From the NCBI GenBank assembly GCA_964594365.1, contig CAZQMB010000002.1, positions 62,001-126,000 of the forward strand: a stretch of DNA of 64,000 bases. Direction: 5' to 3'. The notes under the pieces are model-generated. The model saw only the letters and a list, made by a program, of their open reading frames with translations. It did not search any database and was not told where the DNA came from. This document shows positions 7,901 to 16,355 of the stretch, piece by piece. Position 1 is the stretch's first letter; each line of letters opens with the position of its first letter. A program made the position numbers and the translations under genes. Origin of the DNA: CAIUSP01 sp964594365 (GTDB lineage: Bacteria > Actinomycetota > Thermoleophilia > Solirubrobacterales > 70-9).

Positions 7901-9436
7901 TCACCCACCTTCTTGCCCCGCCCTGGCCTCGATCTCCTCACGAAGGACCTCGCGGTCGTCGAAAGGGATCTTCCTGCCCTTCTCGAACTCCTGCCCCTGT
8001 TCGTGCCCCTTCCCGGCGATCACCACCGTGTCCCCGGTCGTGAGGCCTTCCAACGACCTGCATATCGCCTCACGCCGGTCCTCGATCACCTCGATCTCCG
8101 CCCCTTCCACCCCGTCTGCCCCGGCGCGGACCTGCTCGATGATCGCCATCGGATCTTCCGAGCGGGGGTTGTCGGAGGTGATGATCGCGAGGTCCGAAAG
8201 CTCTGCGCCCGCCCTCCCCATCAGAGGTCGCTTGTCACGATCGCGATCACCACCGCACCCGAAGACGGCAACGAGCCTTCCCGGGGTCAACTCACGTGCT
8301 GCGGTCAGTACGTTCTCGAGCGAATCCGGCGTGTGGGCGTAATCGACGATCGCCGCAAACGACTGGCCTGCGTGCACGGACTCGAACCTGCCGGGAACCT
8401 GCTCCGCATCCTGGAGGGCAATCGACGCAGCGGTGAGATCCAATTCGAGCGCGACCGCTACGCCGAGTGCCGCCAAGGCGTTCTCTACGTTGAACCTGCC
8501 CGGGAGTGGAGTTCGAACCTCGAATTCGACTCCATCCGAACCGAGGCACGCGAACTCCGAGCCCGTGGCGTCATATGTGACACCTCGGGCGCTGAGAGTG
8601 GCGAGGCCTCCGTCAGCCGAGAAGGTGACTAAGGCGGGACCGCTGCCGATTTCATCTGCGAGACGACGACCATAGGAATCGTCGACGTTCACCACCGAGA
8701 CACCTCCCTCGAGTTCCATCTCGGGTACCCCGCCCTCTACGGCGAAGAGCAATCTCTTGGCTTCGAAATACTCCTCCATCCCAGGATGGAAATCGAGGTG
8801 GTCCTGAGTGAGATTGGTGAAGACCTTCGCGTCGAAGTGGATGCTGGCTGCCCGCTTCAGCGCGAGAGCGTGAGAGGAGATCTCCATCACGCAGGCTTCA
8901 TCACCGGAATCGAGCATCTCGCGGAATGTCATCTGCAGATCGATCGCCTCTGGGGTGGTCCGCTCGGCCGCGGACTCCTTACCGCCGACGACCTGCTTGA
9001 CGGTGCCGAGGAGCCCGCAGCGTCGACCGGCCGACTCGAGGAGCGATCTGACCAGGAAGGATGTGGTGGTCTTTCCGTTGGTCCCGGTGATTCCGACCAA
9101 GATCATCTCGGCGGTGGGGTCCCCGAAGAAACGAGATGCGATCGGCGCCATCATCGCCCGCGAGTCTCCGACCACCGCCTGCGGGACGGACAGTTCGAGT
9201 TCTCGCTCGACCACCAACGCAACCGCACCAGCCTCCACCGCATCGGTGGCGAAGTCGTGACCGTCGATCTCGCCCACTCCGGGCACGCAGAAGAAGAGAG
9301 CGCCGGGCTCGACCCGACGGCTGTCGTAGGCGAGCGACGATATCTCCACCGCACCCTCTCCGCTGAGGTGCGAGTCGAGATCAACCGCACGCAGGAGCTC
9401 ATCCAGTTGCATTGGAACGATTCTAGGAGCGGGCAT
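7901..9436 (-). CDS. murE: UDP-N-acetylmuramoyl-dipeptide--meso-diaminopimelate ligase MurE
   Basis: This 511-aa Mur ligase adds the third stem-peptide residue. The ATP loop is GITGTNGKTTTSF. DYAHTPDSLENVL and the C-terminal motif DNPR (in ITSDNPRSEDP) are visible; DNPR is the signature of meso-diaminopimelate-adding enzymes, so a mDAP peptidoglycan is inferred. The ATG at 9436 is chosen because AAAAAGG lies six bases upstream. A GTG at 9454 is possible but has no good Shine-Dalgarno sequence. The spacer to ftsI is about 44 bp. Confidence 0.95.
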   Translation of the reverse strand: MPAPRIVPMQLDELLRAVDLDSHLSGEGAVEISSLAYDSRRVEPGALFFCVPGVGEIDGHDFATDAVEAGAVALVVERELELSVPQAVVGDSRAMMAPIASRFFGDPTAEMILVGITGTNGKTTTSFLVRSLLESAGRRCGLLGTVKQVVGGKESAAERTTPEAIDLQMTFREMLDSGDEACVMEISSHALALKRAASIHFDAKVFTNLTQDHLDFHPGMEEYFEAKRLLFAVEGGVPEMELEGGVSVVNVDDSYGRRLADEIGSGPALVTFSADGGLATLSARGVTYDATGSEFACLGSDGVEFEVRTPLPGRFNVENALAALGVAVALELDLTAASIALQDAEQVPGRFESVHAGQSFAAIVDYAHTPDSLENVLTAARELTPGRLVAVFGCGGDRDRDKRPLMGRAGAELSDLAIITSDNPRSEDPMAIIEQVRAGADGVEGAEIEVIEDRREAICRSLEGLTTGDTVVIAGKGHEQGQEFEKGRKIPFDDREVLREEIEARAGQEGG

Positions 9437-9480
9437 GGAGCCTTTTTCAGGCACCCGGCGGAGGACCGCCCAGCCTGCGC

Positions 9481-11139
9481 CTATCCCGGGGCGATTCCGA
9501 GATAGGGCAGGGCGAACGAGGCGATATCGGCCACCACCGGAGCGGCGACCTTGCCGCCCGAGGTCTCGTACTTGGGTTCATCGACCAGAACGGCGATCAC
9601 CAGCTGGGGGTTGTCGGCGGGGGCGAAACCGACGAAGGACGCCACGTAGCGGGTCTCCGAGTAGCCACCGTCCTCTGCCTTTTCGGCTGTACCGGTCTTG
9701 CCGGCGAGTGTGTAGTTCGGAACCGAGACCTCCGCAGCCGTACCTCCCGCCTCGACCACGCCCTTGAGCATTTCCCGCACGCTTGCGGCGGTGGACTCGC
9801 TGATGATCCGCTCGGGTTTGCGTGCGGGTGTGGTCGGGCTGCCGTCGACCGACTCGACCAGCCTCGGAGCGAGGAGCTTCCCGCCGTTGGCGATGGCCGA
9901 GTATGCGCTCGCCATCTGGATCGGGGTGACCGAGAGACCTTGGCCGATCGGCAGGTTGCCCATCGAAGATCCCGAGTACTCGTCCCGCTCGGGCACGATC
10001 CCTCTCTCCTCGGCGGGGAACTCGATGCCGGTCTGTCTTCCGAACCCGAAGCGATCCACCCACTGCGAGAAGCGATCGGCACCGTGCTCGAGGCCGATGG
10101 TCACCGCGCCGACGTTCGAGGACTGAGCGAGGATCTCGCTCACCGACATGGTCATGGTGGGGCGCGAGTGGGACTCGCCGATCACACGGTCGTAGACCTT
10201 GATCTTCGGGGCGAGGGTGAACGAGGACGATGGGCTGACGACCCCGTCCTCCAGCGCGCCGGCGACCGTGAAGGCCTTGAAGGTCGATCCGGGCTCGTAT
10301 GTGTAGCCGGTCGGACGGTTGAGCAGATCCTCGTTCGTGGCCTTGGAGAGGTCCTCCGGATCGAAACCGGGCCAACTCGCCATGGCAAGGACGTCTCCGG
10401 TGTTCGGATTCATCACGACGGCTGCGGCGCTCTTGGCTGCGTAGCGCTGACCTACCGCTGCGACCGCTGTCTCGGCCTTGGCCTGGATAGAGGAGTCGAG
10501 CGTGAGTTGGATGTCGGCGCCCATCGAAGCCTCCTTCGAGGTCTCGAATCGCAGGGGGTATCCACGAGCGTCGTAGACGATCTCCTGACTCCCGTCGGTC
10601 GCTCCGAGCACCGCCTGCTGCCCGGCCTCGAGACCGGTCAGTCCCTGATTCTCACTGCCAACCGCTCCGATCACGTGCGCGGCAACGGCCCCCTGCGGAT
10701 AGACGCGACGGCTGGTCGGCAACGTGGTGATCCCCGGAAGGTCGAGGTCTTCGATCTCGTTCCCATCGAACAGGCTCGCCCCCTGGGAGACGTAGGCGAA
10801 GCCCGATTCGGGATCCGAGATCGCTTCGGATATCTCGGTCGGAGACTCATCGAGATAGGGCGAGAGACGGGCGGCCGTCATCGCGGGGTCCTTGATCTGG
10901 TACGGAGTGGCGACGACGTCGACCGCATCCTCGCTCAACGCCAGAGGGCGACCTCTGCGGTCGAGGACACGACCCCTCAGGCCGGGAACCTCGACCTCCG
11001 CGACCTGTTGCTCACGTGCCTGCGCCTGCAGCTCCCCGCTCTTCACCACCTGCAACCAACCGGCTCGGAGCAGAGCTGCGAGCAGGACCAAGGCGAATAC
11101 CCCGAACAGCAGCCCGACTCTCCGATTGATCGCTTGCAC
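9481..11139 (-). CDS. ftsI: Septal class B penicillin-binding protein FtsI / PBP3
   Basis: This 552-aa septal peptidoglycan transpeptidase partners with FtsW. It has a short cytoplasmic N-terminus, one membrane anchor (about residues 8-28), and a dimerisation domain with RGRVLDRRGRPLA. The transpeptidase domain carries all three active-site motifs: GSTFK with the nucleophilic Ser, SSN in AQSSNVG, and KTGTAEK. No PASTA domain is present. It follows the ftsL-like gene by about 12 bp, the usual dcw order. Confidence 0.95.
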   Translation of the reverse strand: MQAINRRVGLLFGVFALVLLAALLRAGWLQVVKSGELQAQAREQQVAEVEVPGLRGRVLDRRGRPLALSEDAVDVVATPYQIKDPAMTAARLSPYLDESPTEISEAISDPESGFAYVSQGASLFDGNEIEDLDLPGITTLPTSRRVYPQGAVAAHVIGAVGSENQGLTGLEAGQQAVLGATDGSQEIVYDARGYPLRFETSKEASMGADIQLTLDSSIQAKAETAVAAVGQRYAAKSAAAVVMNPNTGDVLAMASWPGFDPEDLSKATNEDLLNRPTGYTYEPGSTFKAFTVAGALEDGVVSPSSSFTLAPKIKVYDRVIGESHSRPTMTMSVSEILAQSSNVGAVTIGLEHGADRFSQWVDRFGFGRQTGIEFPAEERGIVPERDEYSGSSMGNLPIGQGLSVTPIQMASAYSAIANGGKLLAPRLVESVDGSPTTPARKPERIISESTAASVREMLKGVVEAGGTAAEVSVPNYTLAGKTGTAEKAEDGGYSETRYVASFVGFAPADNPQLVIAVLVDEPKYETSGGKVAAPVVADIASFALPYLGIAPG

Positions 11140-11151
11140 CGAGGAAGTCCC

Positions 11152-11733
11152 CTAGCGCGTGTATCCGAGGTTGCGTGCCGCCTGTTCCGCGTCGTCCGGA
11201 CTCGTGTTCAGATATCGAACCTCGGTCGGGTCCAGCACGATCATCCCCAGAGACGGAGCTGCGGCCTCGACTTGATCGCTCGAGAGTCTCTCGGCGATCT
11301 CACCGCGGAATGCGGAGTTCTCGCGCTCCAGTCGATCGATGGCGGTAGCTGCGGCACTGGCCTTCACGTTCAGGCTGACGCTGTAGACGTTCAACGCGAC
11401 TATTCCGGCCAGCATCGTGGTCAGCACGGCCACCCAGGCCCTGCCTCGGGTCATCCTCTTGATCATCGAGGACTCGGATATGTCTCTCACTGCGACCGCG
11501 CTTCGAACCGCTGCTCCGGGTAGGGATGCCACTCCCGCGACCGCCGATGCATTCGACGCGGGCCGCGAGCGCCCCGCCGGGGTCGTCCGTCTGGGGGAGG
11601 TCCGGGCCTCAGCCCGTCGTGCGGCAGCAGCCCGTCGTGCGTCCGGAGTACGCGCGGACACCGAACGACGGGTCCGTACCTGGACCTTGTGGCGCACCGG
11701 TGCGGTGCGCGCTGCGGAGGCTCCAGCGGGCAT
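11152..11733 (-). CDS. ftsL: FtsL-like septum-formation membrane protein with a long basic N-terminus
   Basis: This 193-aa bitopic protein lies between rsmH and ftsI, the standard ftsL position. The first roughly 110 residues are Arg/Ala/Ser/Pro-rich and very basic. One membrane helix (VAVLTTMLAGIVALNVYSV) follows, then a short extracytoplasmic coiled coil (IDRLERENSAFRGEIAERL) of the FtsL/DivIC type. The ATG at 11733 overlaps the rsmH stop (TGATG). FtsL links FtsB/FtsQ to FtsWI activation. Sequence identity in this family is low, so the name rests on topology, coiled coil and location. Confidence 0.8.
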   Translation of the reverse strand: MPAGASAARTAPVRHKVQVRTRRSVSARTPDARRAAAARRAEARTSPRRTTPAGRSRPASNASAVAGVASLPGAAVRSAVAVRDISESSMIKRMTRGRAWVAVLTTMLAGIVALNVYSVSLNVKASAAATAIDRLERENSAFRGEIAERLSSDQVEAAAPSLGMIVLDPTEVRYLNTSPDDAEQAARNLGYTR

Positions 11734-12737
11734 CAGGCTCCGACCTCCGTCGGGTCGGCGAACCTGAGCTTGAGGCCACAGCGGAGATGGGCCGATGCAG
11801 AGCGAGGATTGCGATCGACCTCTTCGGGCGTCGGCGCGATAGCCCGACGGGTGATCAGTTCCGCTTCGGGCTCGCGTCCGCATACGCAGACGGGGATCTC
11901 CGGCGGACAGACGCATCCTTTTGCCCGATCTGCCAGGAAACGCTTGACCGGGCGGTCTTCGAGCGAGTGGAAGCTGATCACGGCGAGGCGCCCTCCGACC
12001 GGCAGTCGCTCCCAGGCGAGGGGCAGGGCCAGATCGAGGGACTCGATCTCGGCGTTGACCGCGATCCTCACCGCCTGGAAGGTCCGCTTGGCTGGGTTTC
12101 CGCGACCGAACCGCTCCGCCGGTGGGATCGCCGCTTTCACGGCGGCGACGAGCTCCGATGTGGTGGAAAGCGGCCTGCGTGCGACGATCTCGCGGGCGAT
12201 CGCGCCCGCACGACGCTCTTCACCGTATTCGCTGAGACAGCGGGCGATCTTCTGCTGCGGCCACTCGTTGCACACGGTCAAGGCAGACATCTCCTGCGAG
12301 GGGTCCATCCGCATGTCGAGCGGCGCGTCGTAGGCATAGGAGAATCCCCGATCCCAGGCATCCACCTGCATCGAGCTCATCCCGAGGTCCATATAGATCG
12401 AGTCGGGGCGGACTCCCTCTCCCCGCAACCCCTCGAGGGCCGAGACGAAGTTCGCCTGCAGATAACGAGTCCTGCAGGGCGCGGTCTCGGCGAAATCGGC
12501 CCAGCGCTCACGGGTGCTCGGATCACGGTCCACGCAGATGAGCTCTCCGTCCGCCCCCAGGATCTCGGCTACCGCTCGAGCGTGGCCGCCCGCTCCGAAG
12601 GTGCAGTCGAGCACGGTCTGTCCCTCGCGGAGGTCGAGCACCTCGAGCAACTCGGCCAACAGTACGGGTTCGTGATCAGCGGGCACGTAGGCAATATTCG
12701 ACGCCGAGCCGGGAATTCTGTGTGTCGCGGTAGCCAT
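11733..12737 (-). CDS. rsmH: 16S rRNA (cytosine1402-N4)-methyltransferase RsmH (MraW)
   Basis: This 334-aa S-adenosylmethionine-dependent enzyme methylates C1402 in the ribosomal P-site. It contains HEPVLLAELLEVL, the SAM-binding DCTFGAGGHARA, YMDLGMSSMQVD, RGFSYAYDAPLDMRMDP and VISFHSLEDRPVKRFL, all characteristic of RsmH. It starts with ATG at 12737, three bases after the mraZ stop, and is coupled to the ftsL-like gene by TGATG. It lies second in the dcw operon, as in most bacteria. Confidence 0.96.
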   Translation of the reverse strand: MATATHRIPGSASNIAYVPADHEPVLLAELLEVLDLREGQTVLDCTFGAGGHARAVAEILGADGELICVDRDPSTRERWADFAETAPCRTRYLQANFVSALEGLRGEGVRPDSIYMDLGMSSMQVDAWDRGFSYAYDAPLDMRMDPSQEMSALTVCNEWPQQKIARCLSEYGEERRAGAIAREIVARRPLSTTSELVAAVKAAIPPAERFGRGNPAKRTFQAVRIAVNAEIESLDLALPLAWERLPVGGRLAVISFHSLEDRPVKRFLADRAKGCVCPPEIPVCVCGREPEAELITRRAIAPTPEEVDRNPRSASAHLRCGLKLRFADPTEVGA

Positions 12738-12740
12738 TTC

Positions 12741-13181
12741 CTACTCCCCCGCCTCTGCGAGGTTCTCCGCCACATCGGCAATCTCTGCATCGAGATCCTT
12801 CTCGTATGCGCCCCAGGCATCCGGGGTCCAGATCTCGAACCACTCGTCCGCGCCTACGACTGCGCACGGACCCTCGCTCAGGGAGGCGTGGGCCATCAGC
12901 TTCCTGGGTATCTTCACCCGCCCTGCGGAATCGATCGTCTCGTCGAAGGAGTTACCCGCGAAGTACACGCGCATCTTCCGCCCCTTCTGGCCCAGAGGGT
13001 TGGTCGTGCCCAGAAACCGCTGCGTGAACCGGTCGTAGCCCTCGGGCGAGAAGACCCACACGGAGGGGTGGAGCCCTTTTGCGAGAACTACTCCATCAGC
13101 CAGCGCTGCACGGAAGCGCGAGGGGACCGTGAGTCGGTCCTTGGCATCGAGGCTGTGTTCGAATTGACCGCGAAAAGACAT
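12741..13181 (-). CDS. mraZ: Transcriptional regulator MraZ
   Basis: This 146-aa protein has two SpoVT/AbrB-like halves, each with the MraZ DxxxR signature: DAKDRLTVPSRFR near residue 12 and DSAGRVKIPRKL near residue 85. MraZ forms ring oligomers that bind repeats in its own promoter and repress the dcw operon. Matching repeats are visible upstream at 13313-13337. It is the first gene of the cluster, and rsmH follows after 3 bp. The predicted leader from the promoter to the ATG at 13181 is about 125 nt. Confidence 0.95.
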   Translation of the reverse strand: MSFRGQFEHSLDAKDRLTVPSRFRAALADGVVLAKGLHPSVWVFSPEGYDRFTQRFLGTTNPLGQKGRKMRVYFAGNSFDETIDSAGRVKIPRKLMAHASLSEGPCAVVGADEWFEIWTPDAWGAYEKDLDAEIADVAENLAEAGE

Positions 13182-13261
13182 ATCGGATTGGGTTCCTGCT
13201 CCCTTGGCCCGAGCTGGCCACCCCGAACTGCTGCTGGAGGATTCGGAGCGGGCCGGAGAGG

Positions 13262-13280
13262 TGAGGTGGGAGGAACCTCA
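13262..13280 (-). other. Small hairpin in the mraZ leader
   Basis: TGAGGT (13262-13267) and ACCTCA (13275-13280) are 6-bp complements around a 7-base loop, inside the predicted mraZ 5' leader. Such a short stem may be chance, and no riboswitch class is recognisable. Confidence 0.25.
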
Positions 13281-13312
13281 TCTCCCCGGCCCTGTTGACC
13301 AACTTCAGGAGC

Positions 13313-13344
13313 GACACGCTAACCCACTTCGCCCCACTTCGCAA
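13313..13344 (-). promoter_or_regulatory. dcw promoter overlapping three MraZ-type boxes
   Basis: Read on the minus strand, GTGGG occurs at 13337-13333 and 13327-13323, and the degenerate GTGTC at 13317-13313. Each start is exactly 10 bp apart (5-bp box plus 5-bp spacer), the arrangement known for MraZ operators. The same stretch contains TTGCGA (13344-13339), a 17-bp spacer, and TAGCGT (13321-13316), a plausible -35/-10 pair. MraZ binding would occlude RNA polymerase, so autorepression is inferred. Confidence 0.75.
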
Positions 13345-13562
13345 CACGTGCATTGCATCTGATCCACCGGACGTAAATAGACGACTCCGCGAAAAGGCCG
13401 GGAATCCACGGTTTCAAGCGGTTAGCGAGGTTCAACCCCTGGTTGGAGCCCGTCATCCGGATCCCCGGAACTGCAAGGCGGTTTGCAGCGCCGGCCTCGA
13501 AGTGGATCGAATGGGCGTAGAGCGAAGGCGTGCGATCCGCCCTCGGCCGTAGTTTGAGCCCG
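13345..13562. promoter_or_regulatory. Divergent intergenic region between mraZ and the 13563 gene
   Basis: This region has no supported gene. Near the right end TAGTTT (13550-13555) lies 7 bases before the GTG at 13563 and fits a -10 element for a leaderless transcript on the plus strand. A good -35 is not evident. TTGCAT...TAAATA around 13352-13379 is a second candidate with a 15-bp spacer. I see no RNA gene or repeat. Confidence 0.4.
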
Positions 13563-14633
13563 GTGAGTCGCCCGATCCGAGCGAAAACCGGCCGAGCCGT
13601 ACGCAGCTTCGATATCGGACGGCGACAGGATCTGTTCCTGATCGCTGCGGTCACGACTGTAATCGTGATCCGCCTGCAGCTGTGGATAACCAACTATCCG
13701 TCTCTGTCTCCGGGCGAATTGCACATCGCCCACCTGCTGTGGGGAGGCGTGTTCATGGTCGCCGCAATCTGGATGCTGGCTTCCTACATCGGCCGCCGCC
13801 TGATCGCACCCGCGGCGATCCTCGGAGGTATCGGATTCGGCTTCTTCATCGACGAAGTCGGAAAGTTCGTCACCGCCGACAACGACTACTTCTTCCAACC
13901 CACCGCAGCGATCATCTACGTGGTTTTCATCGCGCTATTCCTGATCTCGAAATGGACGGGCGCACGGCGGATGGGGGAGCGTGAGCGCCTTGCGAACGCT
14001 GCGACCCTGGCCAGCGAGAGATTCATCGACGGCATGAGCCCCGACGAACGCCGGATGGCCATCGCGCTGCTGGAGCCGATCCGCTCGAGCGACCAGGCGA
14101 GCGAACTGCTCGATTTCATCGAGCGAACCAGACCCGACGGAGAGGAGGAGCCCGGAAGGCTGGAGCGTCTCGTCATCTGGATGCAGCGCACATACGAGGA
14201 CTGGGTGCAGACCCGCTGGTTCCAGATCGTCATGACCGGTGCGGTAATACTCTCCGTTCTGATCACGGCAGCCGGAATCGTGGCTCTGGTCTTCTTCTCG
14301 AGCGGTTCGGACTCCCTGGCGCCACCTGGCTACCGGGCAGACGGTCTCGAAAGCCTCAAGGTAGGAAACCTCATCCCACTGATCTCGAGTGCGATATCGA
14401 GCGCGATCGGGATCGCAGGGCTGATCCCACTCCTGCGTGGAGACCGAGCCAAGGCCTACCGACGCTTCCGGCTCGCACTGCAGATCTCGGTCTTCATCAC
14501 CTATCCGTTCATCTTCGCCGAGAGTTCGTTCTCGGCCGTGACAGGCCTCCTCGTGACCCTCGCGGCGCTGGGAACGGTCTCGGCGATGCTTCGTCAGGAA
14601 TCGAGGAAGGCGCCGAAGCCGACACCACGATGA
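13563..14633 (+). CDS. Uncharacterised multi-pass membrane protein
   Basis: This 356-aa protein is not one I can name. It has about seven hydrophobic segments. Four lie before residue 145, including HIAHLLWGGVFM followed by GGIGFGFFIDEVGKFV. A charged cytoplasmic region of about 80 residues (RRMGERERL... to EEEPGRLERL) comes next, then three more segments to the C-terminus. The H-x2-H-x-L-WG and FxxDE pattern resembles an unnamed actinobacterial membrane protein family. GTG at 13563 is chosen because TAGTTT sits 7 bases upstream (leaderless); an earlier in-frame start at 13530 is possible. It is convergent with the tad genes. Confidence 0.7.
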   Translation: MSRPIRAKTGRAVRSFDIGRRQDLFLIAAVTTVIVIRLQLWITNYPSLSPGELHIAHLLWGGVFMVAAIWMLASYIGRRLIAPAAILGGIGFGFFIDEVGKFVTADNDYFFQPTAAIIYVVFIALFLISKWTGARRMGERERLANAATLASERFIDGMSPDERRMAIALLEPIRSSDQASELLDFIERTRPDGEEEPGRLERLVIWMQRTYEDWVQTRWFQIVMTGAVILSVLITAAGIVALVFFSSGSDSLAPPGYRADGLESLKVGNLIPLISSAISSAIGIAGLIPLLRGDRAKAYRRFRLALQISVFITYPFIFAESSFSAVTGLLVTLAALGTVSAMLRQESRKAPKPTPR

Positions 14634-14643
14634 GTCGGCACCA

Positions 14644-14659
14644 CCTCTGTGATCAGAGG
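14644..14659. terminator. Short hairpin between convergent genes
   Basis: CCTCTG (14644-14649) and CAGAGG (14654-14659) form a perfect 6-bp stem with a TGAT loop, spanning the tadC stop codon between two convergent genes. There is no U-tract on either strand, so this is at best a weak bidirectional terminator. Confidence 0.3.
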
Positions 14660-15495
14660 CCCGACATGAACGAGCCCAAATTGGACGAGAGCCCAGCGGC
14701 GATCATCAGCAGGACGGAGGGGACCAGCAACAGGGCCACCACGAGCTGGATCCGAGGTGAGGAACGCGCAGCCCGTTCGGAGATCAACCGTCTCTGATCG
14801 TGCCTGAGGTCTTCGGCTTGCTGGCGAAATCGCTCTCCGAGGGGCGACCCGAACCGCGCGGAGCGCTCGATCGCTGCGGCCAACACCGTGACCTCCCGGC
14901 TCGGGACTCTGGATCTCAATCCCGACAGAGCCTCACTCCGGGTCGACCCGTACCTGCGCTCTTCCGACAGGGCGGCCAGCTCCAAGCCCAGAGGTCCGTC
15001 GGAAGGCGAAGCTCCGGAGAGTGCGCGAAGTGGTTCCTCGCCACCGCTGATTCCATTGGCCGCGAGGTCCAGTGCGTCGGACAGTAGGCGCTCGATGACC
15101 CGTACACGCCGACGCCCGTACCACTCCAGCGCTGCATCCGGACCGAAGTAGCAGAGGAACGGAAGCGCCAGATAGAGCGCGATCGTCGCACGTCCACCAC
15201 CCAGCACGGAGATCAACCCGACACATAGCGCCACGCCGATCAGGAGAGAGGCCCCCTTGAAGGCCATCAAGTGCGAGGTCTCCATCCGGTGACCGAGCCC
15301 TGACCTCCGCAGTCTGTGTTCGGTGCCGAGCGAGTCGAAGACCCCTGACAGCCCCCTCCTCCCGCCTGGCCACGGTACCTGCAGATCCGCGAGGCGACTG
15401 GATATCGATAGGAACCATGCTCCGTGACCGCGGATCAGATCATAAGAGCCGAGCCCGGCCAGCAGGATCGTGAGTCCGCAGAGGAGCAGGATCAT
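14653..15495 (-). CDS. tadC: Tad/type II secretion platform protein TadC-like
   Basis: This 280-aa inner-membrane protein of the T2SSF family is usually paired with TadB as the platform of Tad (Flp) pili. Hydrophobic segments lie at the N-terminus, near residues 85-120 and at the C-terminus (LVVALLLVPSVLLMIAAGL). The cytoplasmic region contains ALDLAANGISGGEEPLRAL and FGSPLGERFRQQAEDLR, a typical GspF-domain pattern. The ATG at 15495 overlaps the tadB stop (ATGA). It is the last gene of the set; no pilin or accessory tad gene follows. Confidence 0.82.
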   Translation of the reverse strand: MILLLCGLTILLAGLGSYDLIRGHGAWFLSISSRLADLQVPWPGGRRGLSGVFDSLGTEHRLRRSGLGHRMETSHLMAFKGASLLIGVALCVGLISVLGGGRATIALYLALPFLCYFGPDAALEWYGRRRVRVIERLLSDALDLAANGISGGEEPLRALSGASPSDGPLGLELAALSEERRYGSTRSEALSGLRSRVPSREVTVLAAAIERSARFGSPLGERFRQQAEDLRHDQRRLISERAARSSPRIQLVVALLLVPSVLLMIAAGLSSNLGSFMSGL

Positions 15496-16355
15496 CTCTC
15501 GACCGCCCGACCGAGACGCTTCACAGCAACCAGCCCGATCAGTTGGAGCAGCCCTGCCAACGCGAGCATCATGGTCGACGCCGTATCGGTGAGTATCCCC
15601 GCGAAGAACCCCGGGCTGACGACCTCTGCGAAGAGCGCCGCTCCAGCAGGCATCGCGACCACGAGCATGCCCGTATAGCGGGCCTGGGCTGTCGCGGAAC
15701 TCGCATCCCGAAGGGCCCGCCTCCGGCTCCGATCGGCTTCGCCGAACCGCCGGAGCAGGACGACCAGGTCTCCCCCGCTCTTGGTGCCCGCAGTCAGCAT
15801 CGTCACCAACGCATCGACCCGCTCCGATCCCACTCTTCGGGAGAGGCCATCGAGCGATTCGCGTGCACTCAGGCCTAGACCGAGATCCACCCGGACGCGA
15901 GCGAACTCCTTGGCCGGTGGTCCCTCGAGGGATCTACCCACCTCGAGAAGCGCGCCCTGCAGGGACGCACCGCCGGAAAGAGAGTCGCTGAGAGCCGCAG
16001 TCACCTCGGGGATGGCGATTTCCACCTGCATCCGGTATTTCGAGCGACGATGTCTGATCACAGCAAGAGCCAGGACCGGGCCCGCGGTTGCGAGGAGCAT
16101 CAGCGGTCCCACCCCCGCCACGAGGACGGAGAAGAGCAGCATCGCCCCACTGGCGACCAGACCCAGGCGCCGGCGCTCGGCCTGATCCGGGAGATACCCC
16201 TCGTCACCTGCCCGACGAAGGGGAATCAGGCTGGAACGCAGCCACTCCGTCAGACCGGGAATGGACCGAATCACATCACTCGCCGCAAAGGTCAGGAGTG
16301 CACCGGCCAGCACTGCGCCGATCATGATGGCCAAGGAGTTCTGAAGGGTCATCAC
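15492..16355 (-). CDS. tadB: Tad/type II secretion platform protein TadB-like
   Basis: This 287-aa T2SSF-family membrane protein has an N-terminal segment, a pair near residues 65-100 and a C-terminal pair, plus a cytoplasmic GspF domain with LSDSLSGGASLQGALLEVG and TMLTAGTKSGGDLVVLLRRFGE. With TadC it should form the inner-membrane base driven by TadA. The start is GTG at 16355 (GTGA overlap with tadA) or the adjacent ATG at 16352 (TGATG); the sequence does not decide. Confidence 0.84.
   Translation of the reverse strand: MMTLQNSLAIMIGAVLAGALLTFAASDVIRSIPGLTEWLRSSLIPLRRAGDEGYLPDQAERRRLGLVASGAMLLFSVLVAGVGPLMLLATAGPVLALAVIRHRRSKYRMQVEIAIPEVTAALSDSLSGGASLQGALLEVGRSLEGPPAKEFARVRVDLGLGLSARESLDGLSRRVGSERVDALVTMLTAGTKSGGDLVVLLRRFGEADRSRRRALRDASSATAQARYTGMLVVAMPAGAALFAEVVSPGFFAGILTDTASTMMLALAGLLQLIGLVAVKRLGRAVER

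Noticed and set aside
6887..8632. 581-codon open frame on the plus strand
   Set aside because: It lies antisense to murF and murE, has Ser/Pro/Arg-rich composition typical of a high-GC shadow frame and no family motif.
9940..11523. 527-codon open frame on the plus strand
   Set aside because: Antisense to ftsI and the ftsL-like gene; low-complexity Arg/Gly composition and no recognisable domain.
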